Shown here in pieces: positions 56,629 through 64,000 of a DNA stretch of 64,000 nucleotides. The notes below the pieces were generated by a model, which worked only from the letters and a program-made list of their open reading frames with translations, was not told where the DNA came from and did not search any database. A program made the position numbers and the translations under genes. Numbering within the stretch: position 1 is the stretch's first letter; each line of letters opens with the position of its first letter. Source of the stretch: Thalassolituus maritimus (GTDB lineage Bacteria; Pseudomonadota; Gammaproteobacteria; Pseudomonadales; Oceanobacteraceae); the NCBI GenBank assembly GCA_913019975.1, contig CAJWBH010000005.1, forward strand, positions 62,001 through 126,000. Direction: 5' to 3'.

Positions 56629-57258
56629 ATGGCTCGCCTGATACTTCTTAACAAACCATTCAACGTTCTTTGCCAGTTCACTGACAAAGAAGGACGACCC
56701 ACTCTGGCCGACTTCGTAACCACACCCGGGGTATATCCAGCCGGGCGGCTCGACTATGACTCCGAAGGCCTGGTTCTGCTTACCGACTCCGGACCTCTAC
56801 AGGCAAGGATAGCTGACCCTCAGCATAAGATGACAAAAACCTATTGGGTGCAGGTTGAAGGACGTCCTGATGATAGCGAAATTGATGCGCTTCGGAGTGG
56901 GGTCACCCTCAAGGACGGCCCAACCCGCCCTGCCAAAGTTGCCATTATTGAGCCACCCAACGTTTGGGAGCGAAACCCTCCGATTCGCTACAGGGAAAAC
57001 GACGTCACCACCTGGCTACAAATCGAAATTTCAGAGGGGCGTAACCGGCAGGTCAGACGCATGACAGCCCATATTGGCCACCCCACTCTTCGTTTGATCC
57101 GGGCATCTGTCGGCCCCTGGTCACTCAGTGACATAGGCAAGCCCGGAGAGTTCACGTCCGTCGAGGTTCACATGCCAAAGAACTCCGGATCTCGCCGGAA
57201 GCCAACGAAACATAGCAGCAAGCCGACTCGACGCAACAGCACTCAACGCAAACGCTGA
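56629..57258 (+). CDS. rluE: 23S rRNA pseudouridine synthase RluE
   Basis: The 209-aa RsuA/RluB/E/F-family enzyme, without an S4 domain, carries the catalytic Asp in PAGRLDYDSEGLVLLTDSG (residues about 37-55) and the EGRNRQVRRMTAHIGHPT motif. RluE makes pseudouridine 2457 in 23S rRNA. A basic Arg/Lys/Ser tail closes the protein. The upstream gap (56414-56628) contains a short inverted repeat TTTGTAG/CTACAAA (56566-56584) and AT-rich sequence suited to promoters for both rluE and icd. Confidence 0.92.
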   Translation: MARLILLNKPFNVLCQFTDKEGRPTLADFVTTPGVYPAGRLDYDSEGLVLLTDSGPLQARIADPQHKMTKTYWVQVEGRPDDSEIDALRSGVTLKDGPTRPAKVAIIEPPNVWERNPPIRYRENDVTTWLQIEISEGRNRQVRRMTAHIGHPTLRLIRASVGPWSLSDIGKPGEFTSVEVHMPKNSGSRRKPTKHSSKPTRRNSTQRKR

Positions 57259-57351
57259 ACCTCCAGCGCGGTAGCCATTCGAGCAGCCGCCAAAGATGCC
57301 TCATGCGAGCATTTCAGGTAAACTTCGCAGCTTGATTTTACCGGAGGCCTC

Positions 57352-57804
57352 ATGACTGCCGAACGCTGGACACCGCACGCTACCGTAGCCACTATCGTCA
57401 CCCGCGGGGACGACTTTCTCATGGTGGAGGAAATGAGCAATGGAGCGCGCGTCATCAATCAGCCAGCCGGACACATCGAGAAAGATGAAGCTGTTATTGA
57501 TGCAGCCGTGCGTGAGACCCTTGAAGAAACCGGGTGGGAAGTGAAACCTACAGCCCTGCTCGGGTTTTACACCTACACAGCGCCCGCTAACGGTGTTACT
57601 TACCATCGGTATTGTCTTATTGCTGAAGCTATCCGGGAAGTACCAGGCGCAGAGCTGGATGAAGGAATTATCGGCCCATCATGGATGTCTATTGAAGAAC
57701 TGAGGGGCGCCACCAATCTGCGTAGCCCCATGGTACTGACCTGCGCTGAAGACTACCTCTCGCGTAAACATTATCCGTTAGACCTGATTGTTGAGCATCC
57801 CTGA
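57352..57804 (+). CDS. nudJ: NUDIX phosphatase NudJ
   Basis: The 150-aa Nudix hydrolase has a complete Nudix box GHIEKDEAVIDAAVRETLEE followed by TGW. NudJ hydrolyses thiamin pyrimidine pyrophosphates and nucleoside di- and triphosphates. Position next to mnmA, hflD and rluE is the standard context. The mnmA start follows immediately after its stop (TGAATG). Confidence 0.93.
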   Translation: MTAERWTPHATVATIVTRGDDFLMVEEMSNGARVINQPAGHIEKDEAVIDAAVRETLEETGWEVKPTALLGFYTYTAPANGVTYHRYCLIAEAIREVPGAELDEGIIGPSWMSIEELRGATNLRSPMVLTCAEDYLSRKHYPLDLIVEHP

Positions 57805-58899
57805 ATGACAGACATCTCCAATACCAAAGTCATCGTCGGCATGTCTGGCGGTGTTGATTCTTCCGTATCTGCCTACCTGCTGATTGAACAAGGCTACCAG
57901 GTGGAAGGCCTGTTCATGAAGAACTGGGACGAAGATGATGGGACGGAATACTGCACGGCAAAAGAAGATCTTGCAGACGCCCAACAGGTCTGCGACACGC
58001 TTGGTATAAAGCTTCATCAAGCTAACTTTGCTGCAGAGTACTGGGATAACGTATTCGAACACTTCCTCCATGAATACAAGGCAGGCCGCACGCCGAATCC
58101 GGATATCCTGTGCAATCGCGAGATCAAATTCAAAGCCTTTCTTGAGTACGCAAAAGTACTGGGCGCTGACCTTATTGCGACCGGACATTATGTGCGTCGG
58201 GGGCAGCGTGGCGACGATACGGTCTTATTGAAGGGGCTCGATGGCAACAAGGACCAGAGCTACTTCCTGCATGCCGTCGGCGGAAAAGAGATCGCTATGA
58301 CACTCTTCCCTGTTGGTGAGCTGGAAAAGCCTGAAGTTCGCAGAATAGCCGAAGAGAACAACCTGGTAACGGCCACCAAGAAAGACTCGACTGGCATTTG
58401 CTTCATTGGCGAACGTCGTTTTAAAGACTTCCTGAAGCAATACCTTCCTGCGCAGCCTGGTCGCATAGAGACACCTGAAGGTGAAGACATTGGCCAGCAC
58501 AGCGGCTTGATGTATCACACTCTTGGCCAGCGTCAGGGGCTTGGTATTGGTGGCCTGAAGAATCACCCGGACGCTCCCTGGTTTGTTGCTGGCAAGGACC
58601 TTGAGCGGAACGTACTGATTGCCGTGCAAGGAAAAAACCACCCTTTGCTGTTTACCGACTGGCTTACTACTACTGAGGTGTTCTGGGTGAATGCCGCTCC
58701 GGATACGCCTTTGCGCTGCAAGGCAAAAGTAAGATATCGCCAGGACGATCAGGACTGTGTCATTGAAGCAAGTGGCACAGGATTTCGGGTAACGTTCGAT
58801 AAACCACAGCGTGCAGTCACTCCCGGTCAGTCGGTCGTGTTTTATCTTGAGGATCTGTGTCTGGGCGGAGGCATAATTGAGGCAACGGGAAACAACTGA
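57805..58899 (+). CDS. mnmA: tRNA 2-thiouridylase MnmA
   Basis: The 364-aa enzyme has the PP-loop [20 protein letters not shown] at the N-terminus and the two catalytic cysteines in [12 protein letters not shown] and [12 protein letters not shown]. It adenylates U34 of tRNA-Lys, Glu and Gln and inserts sulfur delivered by TusE, which is also encoded in this window. Its stop overlaps the hflD start by one base. Confidence 0.97.
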   Translation: MTDISNTKVIVGMSGGVDSSVSAYLLIEQGYQVEGLFMKNWDEDDGTEYCTAKEDLADAQQVCDTLGIKLHQANFAAEYWDNVFEHFLHEYKAGRTPNPDILCNREIKFKAFLEYAKVLGADLIATGHYVRRGQRGDDTVLLKGLDGNKDQSYFLHAVGGKEIAMTLFPVGELEKPEVRRIAEENNLVTATKKDSTGICFIGERRFKDFLKQYLPAQPGRIETPEGEDIGQHSGLMYHTLGQRQGLGIGGLKNHPDAPWFVAGKDLERNVLIAVQGKNHPLLFTDWLTTTEVFWVNAAPDTPLRCKAKVRYRQDDQDCVIEASGTGFRVTFDKPQRAVTPGQSVVFYLEDLCLGGGIIEATGNN

Positions 58900-59534
58900 T
58901 GACGACACAACAAAAACAACAAGCAATCGCCCTTGCTGCCGTATTTCAGGCTGCGTCACTCGTAGAGGAACTCGCCCGCACCGGCGACGTCCCCAGCGAA
59001 GCCACGCAGCCTATGATCGATAGTCTTTTTGTTCAGAATCCCGACAACTTCGATAGCATTTATGGCGACCCTGCCGAAAGCCTTGGGCGGGGGTTGGAGA
59101 CATTACTGACGGTCAGCGACCGCGATGCTGGCCAGGTCAGCCCTGATGTCACCCGCTATGCATTGAGCCTGCTCCACCTTGAGAGAAAACTAAGCAAGGC
59201 TCCTGGGATGCTGGACGCCCTCGGGCAAGGCATTCAGCAGGCGTCCCGTCAGGCTGAGCATTTTTCGAATGCGCATCCTAATACTATTGCGGCACTCGCT
59301 GATCTGTACAAACAGACACTCAGTCAGCTGAGTTTCCGGATTCGAGTAACAGGCAACCCAACGTACCTGCAGAATGCGGGTACAGCCGACAAGGTTCGAG
59401 CCATTCTCTTATCTGGTATTCGTGCTGCAATTCTGTGGCGCCAAGTCGGAGGGCGCCGTTGGCAGCTGCTTTTCAGCCGTCGTCGTTACTCAGAAATATG
59501 TCGCGACCTCCTGACTGAATCGGACCATTCCTGA
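58899..59534 (+). CDS. hflD: HflD family protein
   Basis: The 211-aa membrane-associated helical protein contains the conserved ALAAVFQAASLVEELARTG and QNPDNFDSIYGD segments and the terminal GGRRWQLLFSRRRY. HflD influences lambda lysogeny in E. coli; its cellular role is not settled. It overlaps mnmA and dusA by one base each. In many gammaproteobacteria purB follows, but here dusA does. Confidence 0.93.
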   Translation: MTTQQKQQAIALAAVFQAASLVEELARTGDVPSEATQPMIDSLFVQNPDNFDSIYGDPAESLGRGLETLLTVSDRDAGQVSPDVTRYALSLLHLERKLSKAPGMLDALGQGIQQASRQAEHFSNAHPNTIAALADLYKQTLSQLSFRIRVTGNPTYLQNAGTADKVRAILLSGIRAAILWRQVGGRRWQLLFSRRRYSEICRDLLTESDHS

Positions 59535-60499
59535 TGAGCATTAATCGCCGTTTCAGTACAGCTCCGATGATGGACTGGTCTGATAAACATTGCCGTTACT
59601 TCTGGCGGCAGCTGACCAAAGACACACTGCTCTACACAGAGATGGTGACGACTGGCGCGCTGATCCATGGCAATCGTGACCGTTTTCTCGAATACAACGA
59701 TATTGAACACCCGATCGCGCTCCAGCTAGGCGGCAGCAATCCTTCAGAGCTCGCCACCTGTTCCAGGTACGCTGAGGAATGGGGCTACGATGAGGTCAAC
59801 CTTAACGTGGGTTGCCCGAGCGATCGCGTTCAGAACAACATGATAGGCGCATGTCTGATGGCTCATCCGCAGCTGGTCGCTGACTGTATTAAGGCTATGC
59901 AGGACAGTACCAGTATTGATGTGACCATTAAGCACCGGATCGGTATTGATGATCAGGATAGCTACGAGCACATGCGTGATTTTGTCGCCACCGTTGCTGA
60001 AACCGGATGCAAAACTTTTATCGTGCATGCACGAAAAGCCATCCTTCAGGGGCTTTCTCCAAAAGAAAACCGGGAAGTACCTCCTCTGCGCTACGATGAT
60101 GTATACCGGCTGAAGCAGGAATTTCCAGATCTTGAGATCATCATCAACGGTGGGATTAAGACTCACAAGCAGATCGCCGAAATCATGCCGCACGTCGATG
60201 GTGTTATGGTGGGGCGTGAGGCCTACCAGAATCCGTCAGTGCTGATTGATGCAGACGAGCTTTACTTTGGCAAGCCCGCCAACACAGAGTCAGCAAAGGA
60301 TGCTGTGCGAGCACTCTACCCCTATATAGAGTCTCTTTTAGCTAAAGGAGCCCCGCTTCATTATGTCAGCCGACACATTCTGGGCCTCTTTAATGGTCAA
60401 CGGGGCGCGAGATTATTTCGTCGCTACCTGAGCGAACGGGCTCACCTTCGGGAGTCCGGCACTCAAGTTTTAGAGGAAGCGCTGCAGCTGATTGACTGA
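59534..60499 (+). CDS. dusA: tRNA-dihydrouridine synthase A
   Basis: The 321-aa FMN TIM-barrel enzyme starts RRFSTAPMMDWSDKHCRYFW, which is DusA-specific, and carries the catalytic Cys in EVNLNVGCPSDRVQNNMIGA and the HARKAILQGLSPKENREVPP motif. It reduces U20/U20a in tRNA. Its stop codon ends 1 bp before the convergent rhodanese stop. Confidence 0.96.
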   Translation: MSINRRFSTAPMMDWSDKHCRYFWRQLTKDTLLYTEMVTTGALIHGNRDRFLEYNDIEHPIALQLGGSNPSELATCSRYAEEWGYDEVNLNVGCPSDRVQNNMIGACLMAHPQLVADCIKAMQDSTSIDVTIKHRIGIDDQDSYEHMRDFVATVAETGCKTFIVHARKAILQGLSPKENREVPPLRYDDVYRLKQEFPDLEIIINGGIKTHKQIAEIMPHVDGVMVGREAYQNPSVLIDADELYFGKPANTESAKDAVRALYPYIESLLAKGAPLHYVSRHILGLFNGQRGARLFRRYLSERAHLRESGTQVLEEALQLID

Positions 60500-60500
60500 A

Positions 60501-60821
60501 TTACTCAGCCATCGCTGCATATTTCTCCCTGGCATCACTCAGGCCGCCAACATTCGTGATGTTGGTGTACCCTTCAGCCTCTAACGCTTTCTGAGCAATA
60601 CCAGCGCGATTACCCGACCGACAGTAAAGATAGATAGGTGTATCCTTATCTTCAACAAGGGCAGAAATCTTAGCGGTAATCTCACCATGAGGAACATTGG
60701 TCGCAGCATCCAGGTGCCCTGAATTGAACTCCCCTTCACTTCTGACATCCAACCATACCGGTTCGGAAGCGAAAACAAGCGCCGAAGTAAACAACATCAC
60801 GAGCGCAGTAATTACTTTCAT
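60501..60821 (-). CDS. Periplasmic rhodanese-like protein
   Basis: This 106-aa single-domain rhodanese has a signal peptide (VITALVMLFTSALVFASEPV) and the active loop YLYCRSGNRAG with the sulfur-binding Cys, as in PspE. Such proteins transfer sulfane sulfur in the periplasm. I start at the ATG at 60821 behind GGAG. No other phage-shock gene is nearby. It diverges from talB. Confidence 0.9.
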   Translation of the reverse strand: MKVITALVMLFTSALVFASEPVWLDVRSEGEFNSGHLDAATNVPHGEITAKISALVEDKDTPIYLYCRSGNRAGIAQKALEAEGYTNITNVGGLSDAREKYAAMAE

Positions 60822-60952
60822 AACTAACTCCAATTACCTGTTTTGTATCGTCTTTTACCTTTCTCAACGTTGTTGTCAATTGACCTTAACCTTGAGTTCC
60901 TACACTCTAAGATAAGTCAGACACATTCACATTACCAGCCTGGAATATAGAA

Positions 60953-61900
60953 ATGAGCAAACTGGAAGCACTACGCGGAATGACGGTAGTGGTCGCCGAT
61001 ACAGGTGACATCGAGGCAATAAAAACTCACAAGCCGGAAGACGCCACCACAAATCCGTCGCTCATTCTGAAAGCTGCAGCGATACCTGCGTACCGCCCAC
61101 TCCTCGAAAAAGCAGCGCAATGGGCGTCATCTGCAAACAACAATGATTCCATGATTGCCAACGCCTGCGACTATCTGGCCGTTGCGATCGGCAAAGAAAT
61201 TCTCGGTATTATACCGGGGCTGATCTCGACCGAGGTCGACGCTCGCCTCTCTTTCGATACAGAAGCAACCATTGCCAAGGCAAAGAAGCTTATTTCTATG
61301 TACGAGGCAGAGGGCGTTCCGCGCGAGCGCGTTCTGATCAAAATAGCCTCTACCTGGGAGGGTATTCAGGCAGCGCGCAAACTTGAAGCGGAAGGCATTA
61401 CCTGCAACCTCACCCTGCTGTTTAATTTTCACCAGGCAATTGCTTGTGCTGAAGCGGGCGCAACGCTGATTTCACCCTTTGTTGGCCGCATCCTCGACTG
61501 GCACAAATCTAAGCTCCCCGATGCTGATTTTTCCGGTGACAACGATCCTGGTGTTCAGTCGGTCGCCAGAATCTACCGCTATTACAAAACCTACGGGCAT
61601 AAGACCGTCGTTATGGGGGCCAGCTTCCGTAATACCGGCGAAATTGAAGCCCTGGCAGGCTGTGACAAGCTAACAATCAGTCCTGACCTGTTAGCAGAGC
61701 TGGCATCTGACGCGACGCCCTTGGTTCGCCGTCTTGAGCCACAGCTGAGCAGTGCAGACGAGGAAATCAAGGTCGACGAGGCAACATTCCGTTGGGCCAT
61801 GAATGAAGACGCCATGGCTACTGAAAAATTAGCTGACGGTATTCGTCGCTTTGCTGCAGACCAGCAATTACTTGAGCAACAACTGACAGAACTTCTATGA
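60953..61900 (+). CDS. talB: Transaldolase
   Basis: The 315-aa pentose-phosphate enzyme moves dihydroxyacetone units between sugars. The Schiff-base lysine is in [20 protein letters not shown] (residue about 130); [13 protein letters not shown] and [20 protein letters not shown] are family signatures. It overlaps the TerB-like gene by 4 bp (ATGA), which implies translational coupling. Confidence 0.96.
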   Translation: MSKLEALRGMTVVVADTGDIEAIKTHKPEDATTNPSLILKAAAIPAYRPLLEKAAQWASSANNNDSMIANACDYLAVAIGKEILGIIPGLISTEVDARLSFDTEATIAKAKKLISMYEAEGVPRERVLIKIASTWEGIQAARKLEAEGITCNLTLLFNFHQAIACAEAGATLISPFVGRILDWHKSKLPDADFSGDNDPGVQSVARIYRYYKTYGHKTVVMGASFRNTGEIEALAGCDKLTISPDLLAELASDATPLVRRLEPQLSSADEEIKVDEATFRWAMNEDAMATEKLADGIRRFAADQQLLEQQLTELL

Positions 61901-62325
61901 TTCGCAAGTTTTTCGAAAAACTCACCGGTGAGCAGTATGTGCCCGAGCCTCAGGACTCGGCTATCGCTGCCGCGGTTCTTATGACAGAAATCATTCGTGC
62001 TGATCATGATGTGGACGACACAGAAAAAGACGCGATGCGAGCCGCCCTTAAGAGCCTGATTCCCGAACGGGACGTCGAAGCGTTACTTACAGAGGCTTTT
62101 GATACGGTCGACGTTTCAAATGATTTACAGCGTTTCACATCTGCGATTCACGATCAGTGGGAAGTCGAGCAAAAGATGGAGCTTCTGGTCTCGCTATGGA
62201 GAATCGCCTACGCCGACAACGATCTGGATAAATACGAGGAGCACATGATTCGCAGGATTGCCGATCTTTTGTATATTTCTCATTCCGATTTTATCAAGGC
62301 AAAGATAACTGCACGTGATCACTGA
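61897..62325 (+). CDS. TerB-like protein
   Basis: The 142-aa cytoplasmic helical protein belongs to the TerB (tellurite-resistance) superfamily: [20 protein letters not shown] near residue 30 and a second acidic pair [18 protein letters not shown] near residue 105, the paired Asp-rich segments thought to bind metal. The molecular role is unknown. It overlaps talB by 4 bp and the Tus-like gene by 11 bp, so all three are probably one transcript. Confidence 0.82.
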   Translation: MIRKFFEKLTGEQYVPEPQDSAIAAAVLMTEIIRADHDVDDTEKDAMRAALKSLIPERDVEALLTEAFDTVDVSNDLQRFTSAIHDQWEVEQKMELLVSLWRIAYADNDLDKYEEHMIRRIADLLYISHSDFIKAKITARDH

Positions 62326-63169
62326 ACTGAAGTCGTGCTTTGACGACCTCAAAGCGCGCCTCTCTGATTTAACCGGGCACCTCAATACAGAACGTCCACA
62401 CCACTTCTACCCTCTGAGTGATACCGAGCAGGCGATAAATCCAGACCCAATCCATTGGGCAAACGACCATCTCGCCGATCTCTGGTATATGTCTCATGAG
62501 CAGGACGGAAGAACAACGCGCAGCCGTCACGGGCTTATTCTCGCAAGCCCGGAAACCCAGTTACTGATCAAAGAGGTAAATGACTGCAAAGAGGCTTTTG
62601 CACGGGTATCGAGAACACTCCGGGGCACCTCTGAAACGAGCCTGAAGAGTGCCCTCAGTGCGCTTGATGCGCGCGGCTCGTCGTTTCGGAATCTCATTGG
62701 CAACGCAAGCGGACTTCGCCGCATTCACCTGAAACAATGCACAAGAACCCTTCCTCTCCTTGATGAGTATCCGGTGAGCTGCCGTTTTACCTGGTATGCC
62801 CATGGCCGGAGTATCAAGCGCATTTCAGTCAAAGAAGCCGAGCAGGCTTTGCTGGATATAGGTGAAGAGAAAGCACATGTACAAGCTCAGCTAAAAATAC
62901 TTGGCAATCTCCCCCCAAGCTCAAAACTTGCCCAGGTCCAGACACTTGCACCGACAGTCAGAGCCAACGTTGTATTTCAGAGCGGGCGAAAATCACTTAA
63001 CTGTCCCGTGCCGATCTTTGTTGCTACCGATAATCCGCATAGTGAGCTACCGAAGATAAAGGACGTTCCTCTAACGCCGCCCGAGGGGCGTAGTAGGAAA
63101 AGTAGAGAAGATAATCTGATTAGCGAGGCTCCGATTCTGCCCAGCTTGAGAGTTCACACTTACGAATAA
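62315..63169 (+). CDS. tus: Tus-family replication-terminus-binding protein (probable)
   Basis: The 284-aa protein matches E. coli Tus (309 aa) over most of its length by my alignment from memory. Similar regions are the N-terminal helix ([20 protein letters not shown]), the middle segment (CTRTLPLLDEYPVSCRFTW against AYRTLTVLHDPATLRFGW), the DNA-contacting LAPTVRANVVFQ and the NCPVPIFVATDN stretch. Phe124 and Gly133 occupy the places of the Tus fork-lock residues Phe140 and Gly149; Ile128 replaces His144. Tus binds Ter sites and stops replication forks from one side. It starts at a GTG overlapping the terB-like gene and has no leader region of its own. Confidence 0.75.
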   Translation: MITELKSCFDDLKARLSDLTGHLNTERPHHFYPLSDTEQAINPDPIHWANDHLADLWYMSHEQDGRTTRSRHGLILASPETQLLIKEVNDCKEAFARVSRTLRGTSETSLKSALSALDARGSSFRNLIGNASGLRRIHLKQCTRTLPLLDEYPVSCRFTWYAHGRSIKRISVKEAEQALLDIGEEKAHVQAQLKILGNLPPSSKLAQVQTLAPTVRANVVFQSGRKSLNCPVPIFVATDNPHSELPKIKDVPLTPPEGRSRKSREDNLISEAPILPSLRVHTYE

Positions 63170-63206
63170 GTACCACAAGGAACAAACAGCACAAGGAATA
63201 AGTACC
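63164..63206. repeat. Nested direct repeats after the Tus-like gene
   Basis: GAATAAGTACC occurs at 63164-63174 and 63196-63206, and CACAAGGAA at 63174-63182 and 63190-63198, followed by the palindrome GTACCGGTAC (63202-63211). The first copy overlaps the stop codon of the Tus-like gene. The function is unknown. Confidence 0.55.
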
Positions 63207-63221
63207 GGTACGAAAGAGTAA

Positions 63222-63247
63222 GCTGACTCTGCTACAGCAGAGCCAGC
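63222..63247. terminator. Hairpin between the Tus-like gene and sthA
   Basis: Arms GCTGACTCTGCT and AGCAGAGCCAGC pair at 11 of 12 positions, with the AC between the arms forming the tight turn. No strong T-run follows on either strand, so it may be a weak or Rho-assisted terminator for the two convergent genes. Confidence 0.45.
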
Positions 63248-63256
63248 CTTGTCGCA

Positions 63257-64000
63257 TCAGAGCCTGTTCAGGCCATTGAGCGCTGCAACCCGGTAAGCTT
63301 CTGCCATTGTCGGGTAGTTGAATGTCGTATTGACGAAGTAACGAAGAGTATTCCCCTCACCCTTCTGATTCATAATGGCCTGGCCGATGTGCACAATCTC
63401 AGCTGCCTGGTCACCAAAGCAATGAATACCTAAGAGCTCCAGCGTCTGACGATGAAACAGTATCTTGAGCATACCCACGCCTTCGCCAGTAATCTGTGCA
63501 CGTGCGATGTTCTTGAAAAAAGCCTGCCCGACCTCGTACGGAATCTTCTCTTCCGTCAGCTGTCGCTCGTTCTTACCGACCGACGAAATCTCGGGAATCG
63601 TATAAATGCCCGTAGGTACTTCATCGACAAAACGGAACTCCTCTGGCGACGAAATAATTGCCGCCGCTGCCCGGCCCTGATCATAGGCTGCAGATGCAAG
63701 TGCCGGCCAGCCAATCACATCGCCAATGGCGTACACATGAGGCACCGCGGTACGGTATTCGCCATCCACATCGACCTGACCACGACTGTTTGTTTCAAGC
63801 CCTACGTTCTCCAGTCCAAGGCCGTCGGTGTTACCCGAGCGTCCTGCGGCCCAAAGGAAAGCATCCGCCTTCACTTTTTTACCCGAAACCATGGTCATAG
63901 TTACGTGACGCTCATTAGCTTCAACGGAAGAGAACTGTTCGCTGTGACGAATCAGAGCGCCCTTGTCACGCAAGTGATAGCTAAGCGCATCAGAAATTTC
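63257..64000 (-). CDS. sthA: Soluble pyridine nucleotide transhydrogenase, C-terminal part (runs off the right edge)
   Basis: About 247 C-terminal residues of a flavoprotein disulfide-reductase-fold enzyme are present: the NAD-binding end and FAD Asp motif ([20 protein letters not shown]) and the dimerisation domain ending [21 protein letters not shown]. The lack of the His-Pro-Thr ending and the closing [12 protein letters not shown] point to SthA and not lipoamide dehydrogenase. It balances NADPH and NADH in the cytoplasm. The frame is open through position 64000. Confidence 0.93.
   Translation of the reverse strand, partial: EISDALSYHLRDKGALIRHSEQFSSVEANERHVTMTMVSGKKVKADAFLWAAGRSGNTDGLGLENVGLETNSRGQVDVDGEYRTAVPHVYAIGDVIGWPALASAAYDQGRAAAAIISSPEEFRFVDEVPTGIYTIPEISSVGKNERQLTEEKIPYEVGQAFFKNIARAQITGEGVGMLKILFHRQTLELLGIHCFGDQAAEIVHIGQAIMNQKGEGNTLRYFVNTTFNYPTMAEAYRVAALNGLNRL

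Overview
The window reads as a gammaproteobacterial chromosome with moderate GC. The gene orders uvrY-uvrC-pgsA-tRNA(Gly,Cys,Leu), tusDCBE, cysG-serS-crcB-rarA-lolA-ftsK and aat-bpt-infA / clpA-clpS / cspD-icd are typical of Pseudomonadales/Alteromonadales-type marine bacteria. A Marinobacter-like genus fits best, but this is inference from synteny and not a species call.

Region 1 (1 to about 14573) is the right-hand part of a large Tn3-superfamily transposon of the Tn4651/Tn5041 type. At the left edge is the N-terminal half of a DUF4158-type transposase. Directly upstream of it lies a three-gene toxin-antitoxin-like operon (Phd antitoxin, an unknown 92-aa protein, ParE toxin) with its own promoter and operator. 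The cargo is a heavy-metal resistance locus: a CadR-like MerR regulator diverging across a textbook MerR operator from a run of same-strand genes (HMA-CDF transporter, CzcI-like protein, periplasmic protein, CzcC, CzcB, CzcA, CDF transporter, YnfA). The right end holds the cointegrate-resolution module: a tyrosine recombinase (TnpS-like) and a KfrA-like coiled-coil protein (TnpT-like) diverging from a long palindrome that looks like the resolution site. A candidate terminal repeat ends about 76 bp from glutathione reductase.

Region 2 (14650-28772) contains gor, a type II secretion operon gspE-F-G-H-I-J-K-L-M led by a divergent UDP-glucose-dehydrogenase-like gene, and the electron-transfer flavoprotein genes etfBA diverging from etfQO. 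gspC and gspD are not in this cluster.

Region 3 (28877-41527) has a secreted DUF6160-like protein, a DUF1285 protein, a radical SAM enzyme, three tRNAs, pgsA-uvrC-uvrY, a Pat-type protein acetyltransferase diverging from an HDAC-family deacetylase, a small membrane-protein ORF, tRNA-Ser, the tRNA 2-thiolation relay tusDCBE and a ybiB homologue.

Region 4 (41516-64000) carries cysG, serS, crcB, rarA, lolA, ftsK; an N-degron cluster (aat, bpt, infA, clpA, clpS); cspD, monomeric icd, rluE, nudJ, mnmA, hflD, dusA, a periplasmic rhodanese, talB, a TerB-like gene, a probable homologue of the replication-terminator protein Tus, and the C-terminal part of sthA.

The two most interesting observations are the Tus-family protein in an overlapping talB-terB-tus-like gene string, and the three-gene TA operon wired to a Tn4651-type transposase. 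No CRISPR array, rRNA operon or prophage was seen.
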